Shown: positions 54,233 to 64,000 of the stretch, piece by piece
How the letters are laid out: every line of letters starts with the position of its first letter
How positions within the stretch are numbered: the first letter of the stretch is position 1
Source of the DNA: Epiperipatus broadwayi
Taxonomy: Eukaryota; Onychophora; Udeonychophora; Euonychophora; Peripatidae
Length of the DNA: 64,000 bases
Reading direction: 5' to 3'
NCBI GenBank assembly: GCA_028023455.1
Contig: JAQFVV010006273.1
Span: 3,608,142-3,672,141, forward strand
The notes under the pieces: model-generated
Told to the model about the DNA's origin: nothing
The model's input: only the letters and a program-made list of their open reading frames with translations
Databases searched by the model: none
Program-made: the position numbers and the translations under genes

Positions 54233-56877
54233 CATTTTTACTATTATATTTCTTGAAGATTCATATATTCTTTTGTCACAAGTTTCTGATATTGCAAAAT
54301 ATAGATTTAGGTCTTGGCAGAGTTGTATTCAGATTCATGTTTTTAAAGCACCGATTTTTGCTGCATCAATTACTATTTTTAAGAATGTATCACTCAGAAT
54401 ACCATAATGTCTGTTAATTGATATGAATTTCATTTTCCTATCAAAATCTTATCCGATACCCTTCATCTGTCAACTTTGCAAAGAATGGTCTAACAATTAT
54501 AATGTTTTTCCTTTTTGAACACTTTAAAATATTTATAATTTATATTATTCTATAGACAGTGTTATTTGGAATCAACTTCATTTATCACTTTCTTGTACTT
54601 TTATCTTCATTGCCAATTATTAATATATATTTGTTTCACAATTTAAAAATTTAAAGTGAATGTTGAATGGGAATTTTATAAATTACATCTTACTCATTTA
54701 TTAATCTTCTGAAAGATCTGCCTTGATTTTGTAATCCATTACTTCTTCATTATATCTAATTATAAATATATATCTGAATTCACTTTATTTACTCTTTCTT
54801 TTTTAACACTCATTAATTATTTTATTCCTTTTAAAATTAGGTTTTTGTATTTTTAATATTACCATTTAGAAATAATTTTAATATGTATATCTATTTCTTC
54901 TCATTTTATGCACATTCAATCACATCAACATATATATATATATATATATAGAGTCTTTTCTTAGTAAATTAATTTGAAAACATTTCTCACATTTCTATAT
55001 ATTTTTATATTCTAATGCTTATTTATTCTTTGCTATAGCTTATTCATGTCATTTAATCGTCACATAAATTCCCATACCTTTTTCATTGAAAGTTTTTGGT
55101 TTTTAGAAAACATTTAATGCAATATTTTATAGCTTCATATATATATATTATACTTAACTTAGTAAAGTATAGACATATACTAATAGATTACAGGATAAAT
55201 AATTCAATTAAATATATATTGTAAGGGTGGCTTACAATCCTGTTCAAACCAGCTCTTATGTATCCATGACAGCAAATTAAACCCATTGAAAACATGAACT
55301 GAGATAATAGTTTAGATATGCATTATCAATTTTTTTTTATGCAAACAGACATATAGATATATAGGCATTAAAAGTTTATTTTAATAGTTAATAAATCAAG
55401 ATAGTGTTAAAATGAAATAAATGCTCTTTTTCAATGGAAAGTAAAAACCTAATTAGAAAGACCTTTCATATACATATATATACTAACAATAAGTCAATTG
55501 TCAATGTGTAAACATCACTATTTAAGACTTAGACTTGGCATAGTAATGACCTAGTATCAAGTCAATACCCAGACAATCAAGTGTTAGAAAATGAGAATAG
55601 AATTTTATTAGGGAATATTACTATATAATTTTATACATAATTTTAACTTTATCTACAACCAATATTTATATGCAACAATAACCAACCACAACAGTCAAAA
55701 AGCTCATATCCAGTATAAAAGCAAACCCAGTTCATTTCCACTCTTCATTATTTATCAAAGGATAGGATAACTGCACACAACCAATATCTTAAAATCGAAT
55801 CATAGAATGTAAGATAAGATGGACATGTTCAAAAATCTCATTTTAATTGTATAATTTTTACAGCATAAAAAGTTGAAGGAAATTGCAATTAATGCTTAAA
55901 ATAGAGAAAATTGATAATTTTCTAACAAGTTAATGAAAGAACAGAATTAATTTTAAGTTGACAAGTAACAAGAATCCACTATGCTATTATTCAAACAACA
56001 GAAAAGAAAATAATATATTGCCAGCATATATATATATACTTAGATGATGAAGTAAATTTTCTTTTAAATAATTCTCTCAATATCAAATAACAAATTAAAG
56101 AAAATTGAATTTATCATAAGGTATTAAGCAATGTATTTTGGTTAAATAGTCATCATAGGATCTAAGCGCTATCATCCCAGTCATAAAGCATGATTTGATT
56201 TACCTGTATACATAATGCCTAAATAAGTATCAAATGCCTCATCTGAATGGATTCAGAAGAGTACAGAAGAGTAAATGCACAAATGGGGACATCGTTTCAA
56301 GTGCATTAGCCAAAGAATTAAAGTGTGTGATGGAGGATTTATTGGAGTAGAATGACAAGAATAAAGACATTGTATCCATGAGAGATATTATTAATAGATT
56401 CAAGAACTTTAATCAGGGTGATTTGAAAAGAAATTGATTTATCATGTGTTATATATTTTATTTTTATTTTACATGTTTGTAATTTCTATTCTTATTTTAT
56501 TTTCACTTGGAAGTTTCAATATGCTTACATTTGGAATAGTCCATCACGTTGAAAAGTAATATAGTACAAAGGGAAGGTATTAAGTAGATAAGATTTTTTT
56601 AATGTAAAGTTTAGGTTAATTCTCTCTGTAGTGACTTGACATTTGGACACCACCATGAATTGTGGGATAAGGTAAGAATTTTCTGATTCTATTCCATATT
56701 AAGCACATGCACTATTACAGAACAGTTTGTATTGTTTTAATGATTTATATTTAGTTTATTTGGTGTAAATGACTTTCTTATATAAATGTTCCTATTCTAT
56801 CAACTATATATAGATGGGGGGGGGGTCCCAAAGAAGATAAAACAATAATCATCGAAATTCAATGACAAGGCTTATAT
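54233..56877. other. Upstream or first-intron sequence, no gene found
   Basis: AT-rich DNA with a (TA)n tract at about 54930-54951. The missing N-terminal exon of the ABCC gene could lie here or to the right, but no minus-strand segment with a matching phase and homology could be picked. Confidence 0.4.
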
Positions 56878-56987
56878 ATATGATAAACAGAGCAAAACTC
56901 TCCATACAGTATTGCCACCTGTGCTAAACAGAGTAATCAATGGATGCCAGAAGGCTTGTGCATAAAATCCCTATCTAATGCCTACTC

Positions 56988-57046
56988 ATCCAATATTCCC
57001 AGACTAGTTTCTGGCTTGTGGCCTTCATCAGTGAGGAGCTTTGGAT
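56988..57046 (-). ncRNA. Type I hammerhead ribozyme, R2 left
   Basis: Same 59-nt layout as 57616-57674. Stem I has one substitution (UGGGAA opposite UCCUCA), giving a single mismatch. The core CUGAUGA, GAA, the stem III palindrome ACUAGU and C17 are intact. Confidence 0.75.
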
Positions 57047-57615
57047 CTGAGAGCACTGCATCTAGATCTTAGGATCTAATGCAACCCTCTAGCAACCACC
57101 TTTTATCTCAACTACAAAACTGTGAGAATGAAATTGAAAACACAAAAAATATTTTCAATCTAAGCTCAATAGCTTATATAGTCATATGGGTCTGAACTCA
57201 GTTCAGCACCCATACATTTTGGTGTCTTTGGCTCTTTTACAACCATAGCCACCACTATCCTATTAGGCAGGATTGGTGTTAAACCATTAAGCAATACTGT
57301 ATGGAGAGTTTTGCTCTGTTTATCAACAATTAATGTGCTAGTACAGGAAATGTGATCATGCGATGCTTAATGGTTTAACACCAATCCTGCCTAATAGGAT
57401 AGTGGTGGCTATGGTTGTAAAAGAGCCAAAGACACCAAAATGTATGGGTGCTGAACTGAGTTCAGACCCATATGACTATATAAGCTATTGAGCTTAGATT
57501 GAAAATATTTTTTGTGTTTTCAATTTCATTCTCATAGTTTTGTAGTTAAGTAGAGATAAAAGGTGGTTGCTAGAGGGTTGCATTAGATCCTAAGATCTAG
57601 ATGCAGTGCTCTCAG

Positions 57616-57674
57616 ATCCAAAGCTCCTCACTGATGAAGGCCACAAGCCAGAAACTAGTCTGGGGATATTGGAT
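57616..57674 (+). ncRNA. Type I hammerhead ribozyme, R2 right
   Basis: 59 nt: stem I AUCCA, internal loop AAGC, UCCUCA; core CUGAUGA; stem II GGC, loop CACAA, GCC, flanked by an A-A mismatch; GAA; stem III palindrome ACUAGU; C17; stem I UGGGGA, internal loop UAU, UGGAU. Every invariant nucleotide is present, and both stem I segments pair fully with one G-U. Confidence 0.82.
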
Positions 57675-57835
57675 AAGTAGGCATTAGATAGGGATTTTAT
57701 GCACAAGTCTTCTGGCATCCATTGATTACTCTGTTTAGCACAGGTGGCAATACTGTGTGGAGAGTTTTGCTCTGTTTATCAACAATTAATGTGCTAGTAT
57801 AGGAAATGTGATCATGCGCTCATATATATGCATAT

Positions 57836-60800
57836 TATGATAAATTAGATAACCAGCTTTGCGATCATTGGAATAATGAATCGGTGATTTTTTTTTTTGT
57901 TAAATTTATTTGCTTTGTAAATATTTCATGTCTTGTCATGTATATCTACCAATGGAAGGGTTGGAATAATAAGCACATTTAATCAGTAATATGGTAGAGA
58001 TACATACTTGACACACACATGTATATACATTTTTTTTTGTTATAATGTTAAAAGAGTTTGAATTTTATCTGTTATCAAATAAATATTGTCGGATTTGATT
58101 TAAATTAAAATTGGTCTCTAGTTTATCAAATCATTCATACAATCATCCATGAATTTATTTGACAATATAAATGCACACACATATGTATTATTATATGTAA
58201 CACAGTAATAGGGTTGGAGGTATTTTAAATTGATGTAAACCAATAGTTGCTACATAAGGTAAATTCAACCATGAAAAGAGCTGAAAGCAACATTCTCCCT
58301 GAGTTTGAATACTGAGATGTAATAGAATCCGAAAGAGGGGTGAGGTGTGGATGAACTAGCCTAAATTGTGTTTGAATAAACTTAGAGCTAGCCCATTGGA
58401 TGTTGATACAATCATTGGCTAAGTACTGCATTGTGTCATGCACAGCATCTTACCTGAAGACCGTAGGTCTGACCTAGTAAGATGTGTTCTCCCTCTTCTG
58501 TAGGAAAATCCAGACTGTACAATATAAATAAATTAATGACCGTGTAATAAGTATCAAAATGTGTACCAATGATGCTGCTAGGTAGCCATCAATAAAATTG
58601 ACAGCTTAAAACTGACACGGTTTCTCTAGCTTCGTCTCAAACAAAAACCTATTATTGGCCATTAAATGAAGTGGAGCTATCAATTTTAATTGGTGTTTAT
58701 CCAGAAACCCTATTGCTTGACCTATTTCTTTAATTATTACATGTAAAGGTCTCACTTATTCATATACATCTTAACCCTTGAAAATATTTAATTTAATATA
58801 TATAATTGAATATGGTTTCATGATAATGTCAAGTTTCAATTACACATATAAAAATACCTCAAATATACTCTAAATAGAGACAATATTAATACTCTCACAA
58901 GAAGCATTTGAATGAATAGAGAATATGTTTTATATCTATTTTTGTATATAGTTAATGAAAATTTATATTTAAAACTTTTTTTTGTCTCTTCTTTTTATGA
59001 ATCAGGATAGCCATAAGGATGATCACGAATAAATATATATATATAGAAGCAAAAAAACGCTTTCAATTTAATTTTTTTATTTTTGCCTTTTATACTGCTT
59101 TGTATTTTGCTATTTTTTTGGAAGTACTAGTGAGAATGACTTAAGACCCATTGTAAAACTTTTTAAATTATATCATATCCTGCATCATTTCTATCATATT
59201 TAGTTCCCTATGCCTTTTAATATTAACGTTTGAAAGAAATACTGTACATATAGTTCTATAACAGAGTAAGAATTTAGAATATAATTAGAATGATCACAGC
59301 TCACAAAAGCAAAAATTGTTGGGAGTTCATCTGACACACAACTAAATTTATGCATGACTTTTATAATAACTTGGTATAAGAATATTGGGTTTGATTAGTT
59401 CATTTAGTTTTTTAGGCATGATATGATTAAAAATTTCTGATTAAAAATGATTTTCAGTATAGTCCTAAATCATTCACTGAAAAAAGTATTAACAGAGAAT
59501 TCTCTTTAAAACAAAAAAAATAATAGCAAAAGTATTTAATAAAGTTATATCAATAACATCACATGACCTCTAATTATACTTATTTATATGTTTCTAAGAA
59601 GTTATTTTTAGCTTGCATAATTAATCAATGAATATCAAACGGTGTAGTGCTATAGAAACCTTCATTTCGAGAATGACTGGTTTTTACTTTGAAATAATGC
59701 ACTAGATATAAAAGTGAATAGTCTCAGCATTGACTTAGTCTTTACTAATGATGACCAAAACTGGTTAGTGTGAAATTAAGGGGGGGGGATGTATTCTATC
59801 AAGTGAGCTTCATTAATTACTCAATTTTACTCATTTCTAGAGGGGAAAAAAGATAATAGCTTTTTTAAATACAGCTAATATTTTTGAATACACTTGAAAC
59901 ATGATATTGATGTAATCAAGAATATTGTAAACACTATCATGAATTAGATCTGTGTATATATATATATATAGTTTAGTATATGGGGTGTATTAGGAAAGTA
60001 TGACAGTTTAGCTAAATGAGTACACTCACTTAAAAACTAACTTAACTAATTCAATATTTTAAAATTGATAAATATGGAAATATCTATAACTGTGTCAGTA
60101 TTAACTGCCTAAATATTATAGTATTTGTTGAGTAAAACTAAAAATACTATTATATTTTTAATCTGAAATATCTTATATCATAGTGGCACCTCTCATGCCC
60201 ATAACCTGTTGTTAAAAAATTTGTGAAACTTGGAATTTAAAGTAGCTGACAATTTTCAGCTAAGCTTAGAACTTTTCTCTCAAATGGCAGGTATTCAATT
60301 ATTTACCATAAATAGATCTAGCTATTGTTATCAATAGGATAAAACAATAAAGAAAACAGTCAAAAACCCTTTCCAATGAACAATTCATTAGTTTACTGAG
60401 TATTGTCTTCTTCATTACTCATCTATGAAGATAAATTTATTCTGAAGCAAGATTCTTCCCATGAATGAGGCAACTCTCAATACCAAATTGAATTAGGCAT
60501 TAGAGACTAAATTTATATTTAATATATTTTTTTTTCTATTATATACTTTGCTTTAATCAATAAACCATTTTAATTAAGTAAGCTTTATCAATAATAAAGT
60601 CCACAATTTTCAAAGGCTTGAATAGTTAGACCCAATTTTGCAGTGTTATTTAATCATGTTTATCTTTATATTCTATATTAACTCATGGTTAGTAAATTAA
60701 ATACTCATAAATGATCTCTATTTCATTTTTAAACTTAGCTCAGCACCAAAAATATTAATGTATTACTATATAGTATGCTTTTTCTGAGCATTTTTAATAT

Positions 60801-60928
60801 TTTGCATAGGTTTTAATTGTAAAAGTAGTGGACCTGGATTATTTGGGAAAATAAAATTATATAAAAAGTATTCTAAAAGCAACAAAACACATTTAAGAGA
60901 TTTAACACTGTTCTCTTCTTACTTTACT
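57836..60928. other. Upstream sequence with a small nested hairpin
   Basis: AT-rich DNA. It includes 58225-58560, which is less AT-rich, with a 72-codon minus frame of unknown nature, and a nested hairpin at 58446-58484: outer stem CATCTTAC/GTAAGATG, inner stem AGACC/GGTCT. No gene was recognised. Confidence 0.4.
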
Positions 60929-61062
60929 AGAGCCATCTATTGCAAGCTTCAGTAATCAAAGAAAGTTAGGTGATAACAATTTTGCCAAAACTCTTGATTT
61001 ACTTCTGAAGGTTAAGAAAATTTTCTAGGATTTGATTATTCAAATTTGCAATAGATGGCTCT
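60929..61062. repeat. 134-bp fold-back
   Basis: Arms AGAGCCATCTATTGCAA with a diverged extension (60929-60960) and the inverted copy (61031-61062), with a 70-bp centre. Unrelated to the R families. Confidence 0.7.
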
Positions 61063-61224
61063 GGAGTGAAGTCAATTATTGTTCCTAATGCATATGTGAA
61101 ATGTTTTGTTCTTGCTTTCTATTTTGCTAAGATGCCTAATAGATTGAATGATTTTTGCATAATTCTCTAGCTAACAGGATCTGAGCGCTAAGTCTTATTC
61201 ATAACATTGTCTATTTCAATTTAA

Positions 61225-62040
61225 TATGTCAAATTATCATTTTTCTCAGACGATGCCATTGAACATGCTGATCTATTAGATCTGTATAACATCAAATTTC
61301 TCATTGGCATATCATTTAAAGATTTAAATAAAATATCCAGACTTCTATGGACAACCCTACCAATTGCTAAAACTAACCAAATTCCAGAACCTTTATGTTC
61401 CTCAATCATGGTTGAATTTTGTTTTTTATTCCAACCACAATATTTCTTAATGATCAATTTAAGATATATCTTGAACCTATATATGTTTTGTGCAATAAAG
61501 ATCTGTAAGAAATATTACACTTTTTTCAAACCTGCTCATACTTATCATCTCTATGGCTATTCATATTTCATAAATAAGCAATCAACCTCAAGCAATTACT
61601 AAATATATATGTAATACTTTCAGCCTTTTAATTCATATGTAATTATTCATACACTATGGACAATGTGACTCACACTGTTCCATAATATTTGACAATAAAA
61701 AATATAATGTACTAAAAAAAAATAAAGAATGGTTCAATATATACCTTTGCCCAGAAAAATCATGACCAAAACTTGGCACTCAACAATCGATTTCAGTTGT
61801 ATTAATTCATAGCTTAAACATTTATTTCAATTAACATTCTCCATCAGATTTCATCCTTGAAAATAAATTTCTAGACTCTTGTTCAGTTTAGATATAATGG
61901 ATTAAAAATAACTTGTGTTACCTATACTATTATGGTTGCAATTTCATCATACTTTTTCCTCTGCAACATGAATTTATTCTATTGTAAATATATTATTTGT
62001 ACATAGCTTGTTATTAATAAAGCTTTTTTTAACAACAAAA
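61225..62040 (+). pseudogene. Unassigned element-like ORF remnant with 3' UTR
   Basis: An open frame from 61225 to 61602 (125 codons) encodes DDAIEHADLLDLYNIKFLIG, then ISRLLWTTLPIAKTNQIPEP and an aromatic-rich tail. The first part loosely resembles the region before the catalytic core in piggyBac-type transposases, but no catalytic residue can be assigned. It is followed by UTR-like DNA ending near AATAAAGC at 62016. The call is tentative; it may be any decayed element. Confidence 0.25.
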
Positions 62041-62189
62041 TGAGTCCTATTCATGATCTTAATTACATTTTTATAAATTGCATTGGACATTATTTTTTAC
62101 AGCCCTACAAGTTATTAGTTCAAAGAATTTTGAAAGATCACAATCATTAGTTCTTATGCTTGCTCAAACTGTTAAATGAAGCAAAAAAT

Positions 62190-62500
62190 TTTTTGCATTA
62201 GTGTGTGCAAGACAGAGTAATCAGTGGATGCAAGAAGATTTGTGCATAAAATCTCTATCTAGTGCTTATACATCTAATATCCCCAAACTAGTTTCTGGCT
62301 TGTGGCTTTCATCAGTGAGAAACCTTGGATCCAAGAGCATTGCACCATCTCACTGATGAAAGCCACAAACTAAAAACTAGTTTGAGGATATTGAATGAGT
62401 AGGCACTAGATAGGGATTTTATGCACAAATCTTGCATCCATTGATTACACTGGCTTGCACTGAGTGGCACTACTTTATGAAGAGTGTTGCCAGTTTAAGC
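62190..62500. repeat. R2-family fold-back
   Basis: The left half (minus sense) has a near-intact hammerhead at 62272-62330. The right half (plus sense, about 62336-62490) has CUGAUGA at 62352 but AAAA in place of GAAA and a broken stem II. The outer ends share GAGTAATCAGTGGATGCAAG and its inverted form. Confidence 0.78.
62272..62330 (-). ncRNA. Type I hammerhead ribozyme, R2 copy at 62.3 kb
   Basis: Minus strand, 59 nt in R2 layout: core CUGAUGA; stem II AGC/GCC, weakened to two good pairs; GAA; stem III ACUAGU; U17 in place of C17 (still allowed by the UH rule); stem I UUCUCA/UGGGGA. Core residues are intact, but the weak stem II lowers the expected activity. Confidence 0.62.
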
Positions 62501-62924
62501 TCTTAAAGATAATGAAAATCTCTATAAGTTGCTCTTCATTTGCCAATATAAAGAGGGAATTACCATATCAATGATTTTTACATCGATTTGTTTAAAAAAG
62601 TTCAATTGTTAATTTTTTTTTTTTCCGGTTTTAGCAGCCATTGAAAAGGTGGGTATTATTTCAGCTTGATATTTACTGGTGGTAATAATAAACAAAGACT
62701 AAGCTTATCAACTATCGAACCTACAAAGATGGCCAGAAAAAAAATTTAAATTTTAACCTCATAAAATTATTCTGTACAATATATTACTTAATCTTATAGA
62801 TGTGTTTAATAACAGTCCTTTTACTTTATACAATAAAGCTTTATTTTTGAAACTCATTGTCAAGTAAAAATTCACTTGTACCATTGAAAGATAACCGTTA
62901 CATTTTTGTTTTATATTTAAATCC
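62501..62924. other. Intergenic or intronic sequence, nothing recognised
   Basis: AT-rich DNA with one short less AT-rich patch (62630-62740). No element or gene assigned. Confidence 0.45.
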
Positions 62925-63660
62925 ATGTATACTTTACATCTATGGAATTTAGATATAATTATAAGGGATTTGAACCCAGACTTTCAAGTTCCTTTCAGCT
63001 ATCCAATCTATCTTATACAACCAATACACATGACCACACATGAAAAATTAATTATTATACTATTTTATGCTGAAACAGAACTCATTATCTACCACATATA
63101 TATAATCAGTGCCCGATTTATATTAAGATAGTATATCTTCAAACTTTAATGGACATGATTGAATCTACTCCATCCCCCAACTCTTCAGCCATCCATACCA
63201 TTGAAAATCTGATGATGGAATACCCAAATCCCTTAATAATATCATCTAAACTCCAGGGGTATATATCTGTATTTAAATATTACAGATTCAGTCTGTATCC
63301 TTCCCATCCCTCTTCTGTCTATTTAAAATGGACAAGGTCCTATACTTGAGTAACTTTTAAAGTCAACATGGGTATGACAATAATATTGGCATTAAGGGAT
63401 TGGAGCATTCCATCATCAGATTTTCAATAGTATGGATGGCTGAAGAATTGGAAAGATTGAGTAGATTGAAGCATGTCCATTAAAGTTTGAAGATTTGTTA
63501 TCTTAATATAAACCGAGCACTGATTATGTGTGGAAGATAATGATCAGTACCAACTAATTAATGAATGCTAATTAAGCATAAAATACGTATATTGCAGACC
63601 ATTTATCTTTTTCACGTATATGTGATCACGTGTATCGGTTGTATGATTTTTTTTTTTTTT
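62925..63660. mobile_element. R3: second hammerhead-SINE head-to-head pair
   Basis: Same plan as 43190-43900. The left half, read on the minus strand, ends in a tRNA-like segment with the B box GGGTTCAAATCCC (complement at about 62966-62979). The right half has a decayed hammerhead region at 63541-63595 (stem II AUGCU/AGCAU and stem III AUACGUAU kept, core CUAAUUA and GAAA to AAAA lost). The central arms share TTGAAAATCTGATGATGGAA and its inverted copy. Confidence 0.7.
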
Positions 63661-64000
63661 TTCCTAAATACAGTTCAAGTTAAAATTCAAAACTGTAAAA
63701 ATAGAATAATAGTGCTTTTGATCAAAGATGACACGAGTCAAATCATATGACATAATACAATGCAATTTTTATGTATATTGATCAAACAATAACGTAAAGC
63801 AACCTTATCAAAAAAAAAAAAAAAAAACGAAACGGAGAATATCATTCAATTTGTCAGTCAAATAGTGAATACTTTCATTTTCCCATTGTATTTTACTGAC
63901 TAATAATTAAATGGCTAACTAGATTGCTCAGAGTAATCTATCTATTTCAATAATAAAAAAAAAAAACAATCCACAAGCCGGCTTTCATTCTGACAATTTT
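63661..64000. other. Window end, nothing recognised
   Basis: AT-rich DNA with an A-run at 63811-63828. No gene or element called. Confidence 0.55.

Larger units (their letters stand above)
56878..57835. repeat. R2: 456-bp retrozyme-like unit, head-to-head
   Basis: The minus-sense left half spans about 56878-57303. The plus-sense part begins at about 57291, where GCAATACTGT, the unit end, is followed directly by a new unit; the same end recurs at 57747, giving a 456-bp period and about 1.2 plus-sense units. The arms are very similar to each other and each has a hammerhead (56988-57046 minus, 57616-57674 plus). Both outer ends carry GAGAGTTTTGCTCTGTTTAT or its complement. No ORF. Confidence 0.85.

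Noticed and set aside
63200-63450. CTGATGA boxes in the central arms of R3
   Set aside because: They lie in the body, not the ribozyme region; GAAA is missing and the surrounding pairing is that of the fold-back itself.

Overview
The window is AT-rich eukaryotic nuclear DNA: a few short exons with clean GT/AG boundaries lie among multi-kilobase introns full of repeats. Retroelement types (Penelope-like, RTE-like, tRNA-SINE), intron sizes and the style of fold-back repeats suggest a lophotrochozoan, perhaps a mollusc or cephalopod. That placement is inference, because no species-specific marker was found.

One host gene crosses most of the window on the minus strand. Ten exons (53343 down to 1) join in frame into 403 codons: the first transmembrane domain of an ABCC-type ABC transporter of the ABCC5/11/12 clade, from its N-terminal flank through six membrane segments to the start of nucleotide-binding domain 1. 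The N-terminal exon(s) lie above 53343 and were not found. NBD1, TMD2 and NBD2 lie beyond base 1.

The rest is intronic or upstream DNA. The best preserved guest is a complete Penelope-like retroelement (8798-11433) with an intact 762-codon reverse transcriptase/GIY-YIG ORF between two identical 156-bp direct repeats. Penelope endonuclease fragments (28.2-29.2 kb), RTE-like fragments (5.2-5.5 and 34.9-35.3 kb), another LINE-like relic (23.0-24.3 kb) and tRNA-SINE pieces are also present.

The most striking content is a set of head-to-head fold-back repeats. Several carry what read as complete type I hammerhead ribozymes: a roughly 409-bp family (R1, 37.6-38.9 kb), a roughly 456-bp family (R2, 56.9-57.8, 62.2-62.5 kb and decayed copies), a tRNA-SINE-linked family (R3, 43.2-43.9, 62.9-63.7, 17.8 kb) and a Penelope-tail-like family (P3, 34.7 and 26.7-27.4 kb). 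Two more families (E, about 371 bp, 22.1-22.8 kb; F, about 350 bp, 20.15-21.07 kb) have the same concatemer-plus-inversion layout and share motifs with each other, but show no recognisable hammerhead. R1, E and F hold more than one head-to-tail unit, as expected from circular or rolling-circle RNA templates (retrozyme-like). In every fold-back examined the two halves point away from the centre, suggesting one shared integration mechanism, plausibly supplied by Penelope-type enzymes.
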